A DNA stretch of 64,000 nucleotides from Anaerotruncus sp. (GCA_022009795.1 CP091724.1:124001-188000); one strand, 5' to 3'. Shown: positions 40,801 through 50,655, numbered from the stretch's first letter. Notes: generated by a model not told the origin, from the sequence alone. A program made the numbers and translations.

Positions 40801-41378
40801 AAGATCTTAATGTTCTTGTATTTGATACCGAAGTTTATTCAAACACCGGCGGTCAGGCTTCTAAGTCAACTCCCACAGGCGCGGTTGCTCAGTTTGCTGC
40901 TTCCGGTAAAATCACAAAGAAGAAGGATCTTGCAAAGATTGCAATGTCTTACGGCTATATCTATGTTGCGCAGGTTGCTATGGGTGCAGATTATAATCAG
41001 TGCCTCAAGGCAATGAAAGAAGCAGAAGCTTATAACGGCCCTTCACTTGTTATCTGCTATGCTCCCTGTATCAACCACGGTATCAAGATGCCGTTTAACC
41101 AGGCAGAGCAAAAGAAGGCTGTTGAGGCCGGCTATTGGAACCTCTTTAGGTTTAATCCTGCTCTTGTTGAAGAAGGCAAGAATCCGTTCAGCCTTGATTC
41201 AAAGGCTCCGACTTCCGATTATATTGAGTTCATTAACGGCGAAACCCGTTATTCGGCTCTCAGAAGAAGCTTCCCCGAAAAGGCAGATAAGCTCTTCAAT
41301 ATCGCTGCGGAAAACGCTGTTCAGAAGTATAACGATCTTCTTCGCACCGTTGAATATTACGCTCCTAAGAAAGACTGA
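37839..41378 (+). CDS. nifJ: Pyruvate:ferredoxin oxidoreductase
   Basis: Single-chain PFOR of 1179 residues, intact. It oxidises pyruvate to acetyl-CoA and CO2, passing electrons to ferredoxin. Order: pyrimidine-binding domain I (TMDGNNAAAHVSYAFTEVAA, YPITPSS), domain II, the gamma domain (SHLRFGVNPITSSYLINKA), an 8Fe-8S ferredoxin domain (CAQCNRCAMVCPHA; CTGCASCANVCPTKS), a further cluster and ThDP domain (FSGACAGCGETPYAK, IFGGDGWAYDIGFGGLDHVL). Codon choice differs from neighbours (AAG for Lys dominates), as expected of a highly expressed gene. It is the central electron donor for ferredoxin-using enzymes such as the reductase at 51486. Confidence 0.97.
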   Translation: MVQRKKKTMDGNNAAAHVSYAFTEVAAIYPITPSSVMAEVTDVLSSQNAKNIFGQNVRVQEMESEGGAAGAVHGSLSAGALTTTYTASQGLLLMIPNMYKIAGELLASVIHVSARCVSTHALNIFGDHSDIYACRQTGYAMLCSNNPQEVMDLGAVAHLSTLKSSVPFLHFFDGFRTSHEIQKIEVWDYKDLKDMVDMDDVKRFRERALNPEHPTLRGSAENSDIFFQHREACNKYYNDAVETTVMYMNKVNEKIGTDYKPFNYYGAPDAEHIIIAMGSVCDTIAETVDYLNAKGEKVGLVKVHLYRPFSPKYLIDVIPATVKKISVIDRTKEPGSIGEPLYLDVVAAFKGSQFETTPIYNGRYGLGSKDTVPAHIISIYDNMKAAEPKQTFTIGITDDVTNLSLPAGNHVDTTPAGTTSCKFWGLGSDGTVGANKDSIKIIGDNTDMYAQGYFFYDSKKSGGITVSHLRFGVNPITSSYLINKANFVACHCPSYVTKYDMVQDLVPGGTFLLNCIWSPEELDKELPASMKRYIANNDINFYIINGIKIAEEVGLRGRASTILQSAFFTISGILPVDQAIELMKAKATAKFSKKGDAVVAANHQGIDRGSKELIKVEVPESWKTAEDEIVEKEIKTDRPEMKKFVKEILSPVDHQKGDAIPVSTFVDMASGVFPAGSSAFEKRGIAVDVPEWDPTKCAQCNRCAMVCPHAVIRPVALTADELAAAPANTKAVDLKVPKNSGLKYALIVSTLDCTGCASCANVCPTKSLTMKPIASQLDSQPVFDALCDIDPKAEVASDKTVVSAQYLKPYLEFSGACAGCGETPYAKLATQLFGDKMYIANATGCSSIWGGSAPSTPYTVDKHGNGPAWSNSLFEDNAEFGLGMFLAQAQIRSRLAEDAIALKETSVGKEVQEYLDTFHSTRGNDAPAKALISAIENTEFDGEAKAAAEDFLKDKDYAAKKSQWIFGGDGWAYDIGFGGLDHVLAQNQDLNVLVFDTEVYSNTGGQASKSTPTGAVAQFAASGKITKKKDLAKIAMSYGYIYVAQVAMGADYNQCLKAMKEAEAYNGPSLVICYAPCINHGIKMPFNQAEQKKAVEAGYWNLFRFNPALVEEGKNPFSLDSKAPTSDYIEFINGETRYSALRRSFPEKADKLFNIAAENAVQKYNDLLRTVEYYAPKKD

Positions 41379-41430
41379 TTTTTTTGCGAAAAATCCGCAA
41401 ATCGTTTCAAAATGTAATATAAGCAAAAAT

Positions 41431-41466
41431 AACCGAGATTGCCAAAGCGATCTCGGTTATCTTTTG
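41431..41466 (+). terminator. Terminator after PFOR
   Basis: AACCGAGAT / ATCTCGGTT followed by ATCTTTTG. Confidence 0.82.
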
Positions 41467-41474
41467 TTTGCAAA

Positions 41475-41516
41475 AAAATAAAGCCTGCATCGTATTTTTT
41501 CGGATGCAGGCCTTTT
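41475..41516. terminator. Second terminator, mainly for lepB on the minus strand
   Basis: GCCTGCATC / GATGCAGGC; on the minus strand it is followed by TTTATTTTTTT, on the plus strand by CTTTT. Confidence 0.8.
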
Positions 41517-41586
41517 GCACATAAATATATTTGCTTTTTTTGCGGCGTTTAATTTGCCGCTGTTTATTTTAAGAATCGGCTTTCAA

Positions 41587-42450
41587 TCATTTCAACTTTT
41601 CAAATCCGGGATAGTATTTAAATTCGGCTTGGCCTAAGATTTTATTTTCGGCAACATAAGTGTTGTTCCAAAAATCTTGAATCATGGGATTTATTTCTGT
41701 TGTCTCCCATGCAAAAAAATAGCATTTTTCGGAAACGGTGTAATTTCCGCTTTCGTCCTTTTTGCAATATTTGTCAAGAAATTCAAGCGAGCCGACCGTC
41801 ATTCCGTTTTCGGCAATGCATTGCGTGCCGTTTACAGTGATTTTTTCGCCCTCTTTAGGGATATAGTACGGACCGTAATTGCCCTCCGGCTTTTCGTTTG
41901 TAACGAATGATTGGTCTGTTTCAACGGTGTTGCCGTTCTCGTCCGTGATATATGCTATGCCGTTTTCAACCGTAACCGTTTCACCCGGCATGCCGATTAT
42001 TCTTTTAACAAATATTTGGCTTTCATCGTCCGGAAATTTGAAAAGAATAATATCGTATCTTTGTGGGTCGCTTTTTATGTATGCCACACGGCTTGCAATG
42101 ATTCTGTCGCCCTCGTTGATGGTGCTTATCATTGAGCCTGTGGGCACAACGGCATTAGCGAAAACAAAGGATTTAAGCAGCAAAGCAATCACCACCGCTA
42201 TAACTATCGGCAGCATAAAATCAATCGTTTCGCGCAGCTTTGATTTTTTTTTTTTTCATCGCCTTCGGGCTCGGCCGCCTGTGCCTCTGCGGGCGCAGCG
42301 CTTTGCTGCCGCTCAATTTCGAAGATTTGCCTTGTGGCACTCATCTCCGGGTTGATGGCGGTGTTAAAATATTTTTGCGCCGCAGTTGGGGCAGGTGATC
42401 CAATCGCCGTCCTCCTGCGCACAGTCAAATCCGCATTTTTTGCATTTCAT
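41587..42450 (-). CDS. lepB: Signal peptidase I with N-terminal zinc ribbon, frameshifted
   Basis: Membrane serine protease that removes signal peptides. The catalytic core has one helix (MLPIVIAVVIALLLKSFVF), catalytic Ser in VPTGSMISTI, catalytic Lys in FVKRIIGMPGE, and ends ILGQAEFKYYPGFEKLK. Unusually the restored N-terminus (ATG 42450) reads MKCKKCGFDCAQEDGDW ... CPNCGAKIF, a CxxC-CxxC zinc ribbon, followed by a Glu/Ala-rich linker. Frame changes near 42372 and in the run of T at 42244-42255. It begins four bases after the glycosidase stop, on the same strand. About 287 residues. Confidence 0.88.
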
Positions 42451-42454
42451 TGGG

Positions 42455-44811
42455 TTAATTGCGCCTCTTTCTTGATTTGATAAGATGCTCTATTTCAACA
42501 AGCTTGTCATAAGGCAAAGCTTTTTTTCAATCACCTTAAAGCTTGCGGCGTTTCCTGAAAGCTCGCAGGAAAGCTGCGGCTTCATAGCGGGCGAATAGCC
42601 GGAGCAGTCAAGGGCATTGTCCACATAAATCTTAATCATACCGTTTTTCTCGCGCACAACGGTGATTTTGTGGCTGCTGCCGCTTATGCTGTTTTCCGAT
42701 TTCAGAACTAAGCCGCCCATGGACGCGCAAACAAGACCTTTTTGAACAGAAATTTCAATATCGTCGTTTTTTTGCAAACAATTCCGTCCTCACCCGTGCT
42801 GTCAAATGAAATTGTAAACGGATTAGGCTCGTTTTGCCGAGAATATCTGTTGTCTGTTTTTCCAAATTGGAAAATCTTAATTTCAAACGGTGCCAAAGTA
42901 AGGTTTATCTTGTCGTTATAGTTATATGTTTCGTCTGTATCCGCTCCGCTTTTGTTAAGCACATTGTATCTGTGCACCTCGTTTAAGCTTTCGGGGCAAC
43001 CCATAAGCTTTATTAAGCGTAAGCGTAAGCGGAGCTGTTTCGTGAGTGGGATTGCGAAGTGCAATAACGCCTTCGCCGTCCTCCGTCCACGAAGCATAGC
43101 AGTAAACATTGTTTTTCAACGGGGTTGCCGCCGATGAACATTGCGTTTCTGAGTATGTGGTAATTCGTTTTTCTGCCAGTTTATAACGCGAGTGAGAATT
43201 TGCCATTTTTCCTCGTTCATCATGCTGCTTGAAATGTAAAGCTCGTTAAGAGCTGCGCCGCGGCATGCGTTCCAGAAAAAAGCCTTTTCAAATTCCGCAT
43301 CCGTGTAATCAAGGTGGGCTTCACGACCGTAAATCGGTTCATGGTTATAAATGTTTGAAAACGGGAATTGAAGCCCTCTTTTAACGGCAAAATCATAATA
43401 TATGCCGTCTCTGTAAGTGATTTCGGAGTCAACCTGAGCTTGTTCGCCCTCGGGATAATTTTGTGCAAAGCCTATATCACTGCTGTTTTGAAGCCAAATC
43501 GAATTAACATATTGCAGCCACCACGGTGAGGGGGTAACATAGCAGGTAAAGTTTATCCAAAGATTTTTGCCCTGCTTTCTGCGAAGCTCGCGCATGTTCT
43601 TGAATATTTTTATCCAGCGTGTCCACATTTCGGTGTAGAAATACATTTCGTGGTCGCCGCCCGTAATGTGGTCGTGCTTGGCGTTTTTACAGGGCTTAAG
43701 ACAAAAAGCCGTCCAGCTTCCAATATGAAATATCGTTTTCTTTCATTGTTGTAAGGGAAAAAGCTTTCAAGCTTTTCAAGATATCTTTTTGAGCCGACGC
43801 AAATGTCGTTGCTTTCTGCATTGTGATAGCCGTTGCCGCCTTTTTTTCAATGCGCTTTGCAAGCTTTGCCGTAAAATTGTAGCCGCCGCGCGGTCCGAGC
43901 CAAAGCCCGAATTCACTGCCGAATCTTCTTGAAAGGCTACTTATATCAAGGAAATCATTAGGAAAGCGCTTTTTTTGTTTATGCTCCAAAAATCGTCTTT
44001 GTAGTTTGGCCAACTCGTCGTCAAGCACATAGCCGTCAATCGGGGAATGCCGTGCCCCGTGAGTTGCTTTTTCGATTTTTGTAAAAATCCTCGGTAATGC
44101 AGTCTGCGTCAATGTTGAGCATTCTGTCGTACCAGGTGTTGTACATAAGATAATAAGGTGTTTTAAGTGAAATGCTTTCAATATATTTGAAAAACGCTTT
44201 GCGAAGATCTGCCATAAGGTGACCCTCTGCGCCGCCGATAACAACGGTGGGGCACACAAGCTTTTCGCCCTCAACGGCCTTGCCCAAATAATATATAACC
44301 TGGCCTCTGCCGTGGAAAATTCCGTTTTTGGTTATCGGAAAATCACAGCCGAAGAAAAGGCTGTCAATATAAAACGGCTGACCGAGATTTGAATAAAAAG
44401 CGTCAATATCCGTTTCGCCGCCGGGAACGCTGTAGGATGATTTTGAATTTATAATGCCTATGTTTTCAAGGAAAATGCAGTCGATAACCTCCGGCTCGCT
44501 TTGCGTAAGCACAAGCTGCTTCTCGATTGTGTTGCCGTCCTTGCCGACTTTGAAGCGCATGGTTGCGGTGGTGTGATTTTCCTCTTTAAATCTGAAAAAA
44601 AGCTGGCCGTCTTTTTTTCTGCATATTCGCTTATGGGCAGATTTTTTGAGGATACCGTGGTGCCGTCTGCAAATTTTATTTCAAATTCGCAGCCGCTTCC
44701 GTCCGGAATAAAAGCCGAATCGGAAAGAAGGTTATTTATTTTTGCCGTGTAAAGGCAGCCTTCGGATGTGTTGAACTCACATTCAAGGGCGTTGCTTTTT
44801 AATGTGTACAT
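42455..44811 (-). CDS. Large glycoside hydrolase, probably clan-D (GH36-like), frameshifted
   Basis: About 785 residues in at least seven frame pieces. An N-terminal beta-sandwich (MYTLKSNALECEFNTSEGCL) precedes a barrel with YLMYNTWYDRML, FGLWLGPRGGYNF, ENDISYWKLDGF (candidate nucleophile Asp, as in GH36/GH31 enzymes) and WINFTCYVTPSPWWLQYVNS. Later comes FPFSNIYNHEPIYGREAHLD and a C-terminal beta domain. The combination suggests an alpha-galactosidase or alpha-N-acetylgalactosaminidase-type retaining glycosidase, but I cannot fix the family. No signal peptide. GGAG before ATG 44811. Likely cytoplasmic, acting on imported glycans; lepB follows at once. Confidence 0.68.
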
Positions 44812-45005
44812 AATATTCTCCTCATTATTCTCCTTATTGTCATCGTAATCATTCGACGATGTAAAGGTTGCCGGCGATTTGCTTCAGCGCCGAATGGATT
44901 TTATTATAGTATAAACTATTATAATTATAATAAATGCGCACACCGATTTCAACAACTATTTGTTAAAGTTTTACAAATTTATGCCGCTTTTTACCGCCCG
45001 TCATC

Positions 45006-45037
45006 TTGAAAAAGGTATTTTTTTCCTGTGATATTAT
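45006..45037 (+). promoter_or_regulatory. Promoter of the iol cluster
   Basis: Extended -10 TGA-TATTAT (45029-45037) with TTGAAA at 45006-45011. A leader hairpin TTTGCGC / GCGCAAA follows at about 45060-45085. Confidence 0.5.
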
Positions 45038-45112
45038 TTAATTGAATACCGAGAGGCACTTTGCGCCTTTTCGGTGCGCAAAAAGCTATTTTTTTAAGGG
45101 GTAAAAAAATTT

Positions 45113-46126
45113 ATGAAGAAATTAAAAGTGGGCATCATCGGCGCAGGCAGAATAGGGCAGGTTCATGCCAAGTCAATCACCTATCACATTCCGCAGGCAG
45201 AGATTATTGCCATTTCCGATATTTATGAGGACGGTGCCGCAAAGGTTGCAAACGAGCTCGGAATCCCGGCTTACTACAAGGATTATCACAAAATTCTTGA
45301 AAATCCCGATATAGACGCGGTGCTTATCTGCTCTTCAACGGACACACATGCCGATATCGCTTGTGAGGCGGCAGCCGCAGGCAAGCATATTTTTTGCGAA
45401 AAACCCGTTGACCTTACAGTTGCAAAAATCAAAAAGGTTATCGAAGCCGTGGATAAAGCGGGCGTTAAGCTCCAAATCGGCTTCAACAGAAGATACGATC
45501 ACAATTTTGCGCAAATCAAAAAGCTTGAGCAGGAAGGTAAAATCGGCAAGCTTCAAACAATTAAAATCACAAGCCGCGATCCCGAACCCCCGGCAATCGA
45601 ATATGTTAAGGTTTCGGGCGGCATTTTCCTTGATATGACAGTGCATGATTTCGATATGGCGCGCTTTATCGGCGGCGAGGTTGAAGAGGTTTATGCAAAC
45701 GCAACCGTTATGGTTGATCCCGCAATCGGCGAGGCGGGCGATGTTGACACGGCGCTTGTTACGCTCAAATTCAAAAACGGTGCGGTCGGCGTTATTGACA
45801 ACTGCCGCAAGGCGTCTTACGGCTATGATCAGCGCCTTGAGGTTTTCGGCTCGAAAGGGCAGGCAACGGCAGGCAACGACACCCCCACCAATGTTTTGTT
45901 TATTGATGAAAACGGCAATGTTTCCGATAAACCGCTCTATTTCTTCCTTGAAAGATATATGCAGTCCTTCACCGATGAAATGACTCAGTTTATCGATTGT
46001 GTGCTCAACGATAAGCCCACTCAAACCACGGTTTATGATGGGCTTGAGGCGCTTCGTCTCGGCCTTGCTGCAAAGAAGTCCGTTGCCGAGCACAGACCGG
46101 TTAAGCTTTCGGAAATCGAGGCATAA
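45113..46126 (+). CDS. iolG: myo-Inositol 2-dehydrogenase
   Basis: Gfo/Idh/MocA-family NAD enzyme, 337 residues, intact. It oxidises myo-inositol to scyllo-inosose. Rossmann motif GIIGAGRIGQVHAKSI, then the conserved EKP of FCEKPVDLTVAKI, GFNRRYDHNF and the catalytic D-x-x-x-H segment in FLDMTVHDFDMARFIGGE. AAGGGG lies ahead of ATG 45113. The start of iolD follows two bases after its stop, so the genes are co-translated. Confidence 0.92.
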   Translation: MKKLKVGIIGAGRIGQVHAKSITYHIPQAEIIAISDIYEDGAAKVANELGIPAYYKDYHKILENPDIDAVLICSSTDTHADIACEAAAAGKHIFCEKPVDLTVAKIKKVIEAVDKAGVKLQIGFNRRYDHNFAQIKKLEQEGKIGKLQTIKITSRDPEPPAIEYVKVSGGIFLDMTVHDFDMARFIGGEVEEVYANATVMVDPAIGEAGDVDTALVTLKFKNGAVGVIDNCRKASYGYDQRLEVFGSKGQATAGNDTPTNVLFIDENGNVSDKPLYFFLERYMQSFTDEMTQFIDCVLNDKPTQTTVYDGLEALRLGLAAKKSVAEHRPVKLSEIEA

Positions 46127-46128
46127 CA

Positions 46129-47985
46129 ATGAAAAGAGAAAAATTAACAATGTCCCAAGCACTCGTAAAATTTCTTGATAATCAATATATCGAGTGCGAC
46201 GGCGAAGAAACAAAATTCGTTTCCGGCATATTCGGAATTTTCGGCCACGGCTGCGTTGTGGGCGTTGGTCAGGCTCTGGAGCAGGGCGGTCACAATTTAA
46301 AATTTTATCAGGGTAAAAATGAGCAGAATATGGCACTTGCCGCCGTTGCCTATGCAAAGCAGATGGACAGAAAAGCAATAATTCCCTGCGTTTCGTCAAT
46401 AGGACCGGGAGCCACCAATATGGTTACGGCATGCGGCTGCGCAACGGCAAACAGGATTCCTCTTCTTGTTCTCCCGGGCGACACTTTTGCCTGCCGCCAG
46501 CCCGATCCCGTGCTTCAGCAGGCGGAGTTTTTCGATAATTTCGGCAGAACGGTTACCGATGCGTTCAAGGGCGTTTGCCATTATTTTGACAGAATTTTGC
46601 GCCCCGAGCAGCTTATGACGGCTTGCTTAAACGCAATGCGCGTGCTCACCGATCCGGCGGATACCGGCGCGGTTTGCCTTGCAATGCCGCAGGATGTTGA
46701 GGGTGAAGCGTATGAATATCCCGAGCATTTCCTTAAAAAACGCGTTTGGCATTTAGACAGGCGCCCCGTAAGCTTTTCTCAGCTTGACAGGGCTACCGAG
46801 CTTATAAAATCATCAAAAAAGCCGATTTTGATTTGCGGCGGCGGCGTAAGATACAGCGGCGCCGAAAAAGCAGCTTATTGAATTTGCAGAAAAAAATATA
46901 ATATTCCGATTGCCGAAACTCAGGCGGGAAAGGGCATAGTGCCGTGGAATCATCCGCTCAACCTCGGCGGCATCGGCGTAACGGGCGGCAAAGCGGCAAA
47001 TGTTATCGGCCGCGACGCTGATTTGATTATCGGCGTGGGCACAAGATTTTCGGATTTCACAACCTCGTCAAAATGGTTGTTTAACGAAAACAGAAAAGTG
47101 CTCGGCATAAATATCTGCCCGTTTGATGCATATAAAATGGATGCCGAAGCGATTGTTGCGGACGCAAGGGAAACACTTTCCGCCCTCACCGTAAGCTGCA
47201 AGGGCTATAAATCCGATTACACGGATGAAATAGCTGCTGCAAAGAAAGAGTGGGATGCAATTGTTGATAAATATTATTCAACTGAGCTTCCGGGCGGATT
47301 AAATCAAACTCTTGCCCTCGGAATAATAAATGAATTTATGGCGGATAATGATATTGCCCTCGGCTCTGCAGGCTCTTTGCCGGGCGATATGCAAAGGCTT
47401 TTCAGGCCGAAAAACAGGGGCACTTATCATATGGAATACGGCTATTCCAATATGGGCTATGAGGTAAACGGAGCGCTCGGCGCAAAGCTTGCAAGCCCCG
47501 AAAGCGAGGTTTACACCTTCTGCGGCGACGGTTCTTTTCTTATGGGTCATTCGGAGCTTTATACCGCGCTTCAGGAAAATCTTAAAATAAATGTTTGCCT
47601 TTTCGATAATATGGGCTGGGGCTGTATCGAAAATCTGCAAAATGCGCAGGGCACGGATACTTTCGGCACGGTGTTCAGAGCCAGAAATCCGAAAACGGGC
47701 ATGCTTGACGGCGATGAAATCGATGTTGATTTTGCAAAAATCGCAGAGGGCTACGGCGCAAAAAGCTACACAATCCGCACATCGGATGAATTGCGCGCCG
47801 CACTTGAGGACGCAAAAAAGCAAACCCGCTCCGTTTTGTTTGACATAAAAGTGCTTCCCAAAACCATGACCCCCGGCTTTGAATCCTGGTGGCGCGTGGG
47901 TGTTGCCGAGGTTTCAAAAAGCGAAACGGTTGCCGCGGCTTATGCAGATATGCAAAAGCACATTAAAGAAACATTCGATTATTAA
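46129..47985 (+). CDS. iolD: 3D-trihydroxycyclohexane-1,2-dione hydrolase, frameshifted
   Basis: ThDP-dependent ring-opening enzyme of inositol catabolism. The N-terminal Pyr domain (YQGKNEQNMALAAVAYAKQ) carries the catalytic Glu; the middle domain follows; the PP domain carries FCGDGSFLMGHSELYTALQ and ... NMGWGCIENLQ (ThDP motif). Restored length about 619 residues. Frames change at A-runs at 46864 and 46889-46897 only. ATG 46129 overlaps closely with iolG; ATG 46150 is an alternative start. Confidence 0.93.
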
Positions 47986-48013
47986 CGATTTAAATACAGA
48001 AAGGTAAAAATTT

Positions 48014-48913
48014 ATGCTTAATCCCGATAAAGTTAAGCTTGCCATAGCACCTATCGGCTGGACAAATGACGATATGCCCGATCTCGGCAGTGAAAACACC
48101 TTTGAGCAGTGCATAAGCGAAATGGCGCTTGCCGGCTTTAAGGGCACGGAAATCGGCAACAAATATCCCCAAGACCCCGCCGTGCTCAAAAAATATCTTG
48201 ATATCAGAGGGCTGAGTGTTTGCAATGCCTGGTTTTCTTCTTATCTCACCTCAAAGCCTTATGAAGAAACAATAGAAGCGTTTAAGGCTCATTGCGATAA
48301 GCTGCATTTTCTCGGCGCAAAGGTTATCGGCGCTTCGGAGCAGGGCAATTCAATTCAGGGCGATTTAAACAAATCTATTCTTGAGGAAAAGCCGTGCTAC
48401 ACGGAGGAGCAGTGGGAAATCGTAACAAAGGGCTTTAATGAAATGGGCGAATATGCACGCTCAAAAGGCATGTTTTTCACCGTGCATCATCACATGGGCA
48501 CGGGTGTGCAAACAGCTGAGGAAATAGATAAGCTTATGGAGCTTACCGATCCCGAGCTTGTTTATCTGCTGTTTGACAGCGGCCATCTCACCTTTGCCGG
48601 AATAGACCCCGTTCCCGTGCTTAAAAAATATGTAAACCGCGTTAAGCATGTGCATTTAAAGGATGTGCGCCTTGATGTTTACAACAATAAGGTTGTGCCG
48701 GAGCATATGTCTTTCCTTGATGCGGTGCGTGCCGGTGTGTTCACCGTTCCCGGTGACGGCGATGTTGATTTTAAGCCGATTTTCGATATTCTTTCGGATA
48801 ATGATTATGAGGGATGGGTTGTTGTTGAGGCTGAGCAGGATCCGGCGAAGGCAAACCCCTTTGAATATGCCGTTAAGGCCAGAAATTACATCAGGGAAAC
48901 GGCGGGTCTTTAA
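48014..48913 (+). CDS. iolE: Inosose dehydratase
   Basis: Intact, 299 residues, xylose-isomerase-like TIM barrel that dehydrates scyllo-inosose. Typical motifs are KLAIAPIGWTNDDMPDLG, AGFKGTEIGNKYP, HHHMGTGVQTAEEID, LLFDSGHLTFAG (metal ligands), VKHVHLKDVR and GWVVVEAEQDP. It completes a compact iolG-iolD-iolE set; iolB, iolC, iolJ and a dedicated inositol transporter are not in this window. Confidence 0.93.
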   Translation: MLNPDKVKLAIAPIGWTNDDMPDLGSENTFEQCISEMALAGFKGTEIGNKYPQDPAVLKKYLDIRGLSVCNAWFSSYLTSKPYEETIEAFKAHCDKLHFLGAKVIGASEQGNSIQGDLNKSILEEKPCYTEEQWEIVTKGFNEMGEYARSKGMFFTVHHHMGTGVQTAEEIDKLMELTDPELVYLLFDSGHLTFAGIDPVPVLKKYVNRVKHVHLKDVRLDVYNNKVVPEHMSFLDAVRAGVFTVPGDGDVDFKPIFDILSDNDYEGWVVVEAEQDPAKANPFEYAVKARNYIRETAGL

Positions 48914-48962
48914 TGCCGCTTAGGCATAACGGACGAAATATAATTCCGTATAGATTAACAGT

Positions 48963-48998
48963 AATGCGCAAGGGCAAAAGACCTTTGCGCATTTTTTG
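48963..48998 (+). terminator. Terminator after iolE
   Basis: AATGCGCAAGG / CCTTTGCGCATT followed by TTTT. Confidence 0.85.
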
Positions 48999-49009
48999 TT
49001 TTTTTGGTA

Positions 49010-49038
49010 TTGACTTTAGCGCGCTAATGTGATAAAAT
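49010..49038 (+). promoter_or_regulatory. Promoter with palindromic operator before the amino-acid ABC transporter
   Basis: TTGACT (49010-49015) and TAAAAT (49033-49038), spacer 17. The perfect 12-base palindrome TTAGCGCGCTAA (49016-49027) fills the spacer and would be ideally placed for repression. Confidence 0.78.
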
Positions 49039-49073
49039 GAGCACATCATAATTCAACAAACGGAGGATATTTT

Positions 49074-49873
49074 ATGAAATCATTAAAAAAAGTGCTTGCT
49101 GTTGTGCTTTGCGTGCTTTTTTTGTAACGGGTATGTTTGCGGCGTGCAGCAAAAAGCAACGGCAAATCCGAAAGCGATCTCGCCTACATCAAATCCAAAG
49201 GCAAAATGGTTATCGGAATCACGGAATACGAACCCATGAACTATCAAGATGCCAACGGCGATTGGACGGGATTTGACACCGAATTTGCTCAGGCTGTTTG
49301 CGAAAAGCTCGGTGTGGAAGCAGAATTTATCGTTATCGATTGGGATAATAAAATTCTTGAGCTTAATTCCAAAAAAATCGATTGCGCTTGGAACGGTATG
49401 ACTCTTACCGATGAAGTTAAATCTTCAATGAATTGCACCGAGCCTTATGTTAAAAAAACGAGCAAATCGTTGTTATGAAGGCAGATGTGGTTAATAACTA
49501 TAAGCAATCAAGCGATCTTGCAAATGTTACTTTCGCGGCAGAGTCCGGTTCCGCAGGCGAAGCCGCAATTCAGGATTTGGGCTTTGGCGCAAAACTCACT
49601 TCCGTTTCCGCTCAGTCGGATGCGCTTATGGAGGTTGAAAGCGGCTCTGTTCAGGCTTGCGTTATAGACAACACCATGGCAAGCGCCATGACGGGCGCAG
49701 GCACAAGCTATGCGGATCTTGCTCAGGGCATTTCCCTCACCTCCGAGGAATACGGCGTGGGCTTCAGAAAAGATTCAGATGTTACCGCCGAGGTAAATAA
49801 GATTATTCAGGAAATGAAGGCAGACGGCTCTCTTCAAAAGCTTGCCGATAAATATAATCTCACTCTTGCATAA
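49074..49873 (+). CDS. Amino-acid ABC transporter, substrate-binding lipoprotein, frameshifted
   Basis: Polar amino-acid binding protein (SBP_bac_3), about 266 residues. A signal sequence with lipobox (VLCVLF ... MFAAC) is followed by SKGKMVIGITEYEPMNYQD, then WTGFDTEFAQAVCEKLGVEA and IDCAWNGMTLTDEVKSSMNC, which shape the ligand site. C-terminal lobe: VTFAAESGSAGEAAIQDLG and EEYGVGFRKDSDVT. Frameshifts at the T-run 49121-49127, near 49150 and at the A-run 49452-49458. GGAGG before ATG 49074. Confidence 0.92.
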
Positions 49874-49977
49874 TTTGATTCTTTTTATGTATAATCATTG
49901 CGGGCAGAGGGCTTTTGCGGCCCTCTGCTCTTTTGCCGTATCTCGGTGCGGCTTAAATGTGTTGAAAGGTAAATGTT

Positions 49978-50650
49978 ATGTTTATAAATATGGATTTGAA
50001 TATGTTCCTTTCGGTAACAAAGGATTTGCTCGGCGGCTTTGGGATGACCTTAAAGCTTTTCGCTCTCACCCTTGTGTTTTCGTTGCCGCTGGGGCTTATA
50101 ATCAGCTTCGGCTCAATGAGCAAGTTTAAGCCGCTGAAGCTGCTTACCAAAGCGTTTGTTTGGATTATCAGGGGCACACCTCTTATGCTTCAGCTTATTG
50201 TGGTTTATTACGGCCCCGGGCTTATTTTTCATTGGGATTTAATGGAAAGATTTGACGCCGTTTTGATTGCGTTTGTAATAAATTATTCCTGTTATTTTTC
50301 GGAGATATACAGAGGCGGCATTGAGGCAATTCCGCGCGGCCAGTATGAAGCCGGGCAGGTGCTCGGAATGACAAAATCGCAAATATTCTTTAAGGTTGTG
50401 CTGTTTCAGGTTATAAAGCGCATTGTGCCGCCTATGAGCAATGAAATTATCACTCTTGTTAAGGATACTTCGCTTGCGCGCATAATCGCCGTTTATGAAA
50501 TTATTTTGGACGGCGCAAACCTATATTAAGCTTGAAGGCCTTATTTGGCCGCTGTTTTTACACGGGCGCGTTTTTATCTTATCTTCTGCGGAATACTCAC
50601 TCTTCTTTTCGGCAAGCTTGAAAAGAAAAATGGATTATTATAAGGGCTGA
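49978..50650 (+). CDS. Amino-acid ABC transporter permease, frameshifted
   Basis: HisM-type permease of about 224 residues. GFGMTLKLFALTLVFSLPLG and IRGTPLMLQL are standard, as is the cytoplasmic EAA loop RGGIEAIPRGQYEAGQVLGM, which contacts the ATPase. Five or so membrane helices. The frame shifts near 50517 (coding continues YIKLEGLIWPLFLTGA...), and the restored end is 50650 (MDYYKG), five bases before the ATPase gene. Confidence 0.92.
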
Positions 50651-50655
50651 TAATT

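Noticed and set aside
40270..41016. 248-codon alternative frame inside PFOR
   Set aside because: Leu/Ser-rich second-frame translation of the conserved ThDP domain; PFOR itself is intact here.
45335..46399. 354-codon minus-strand frame opposite iolG/iolD
   Set aside because: Spans two well-conserved plus-strand genes and has no recognisable domain or start signal.
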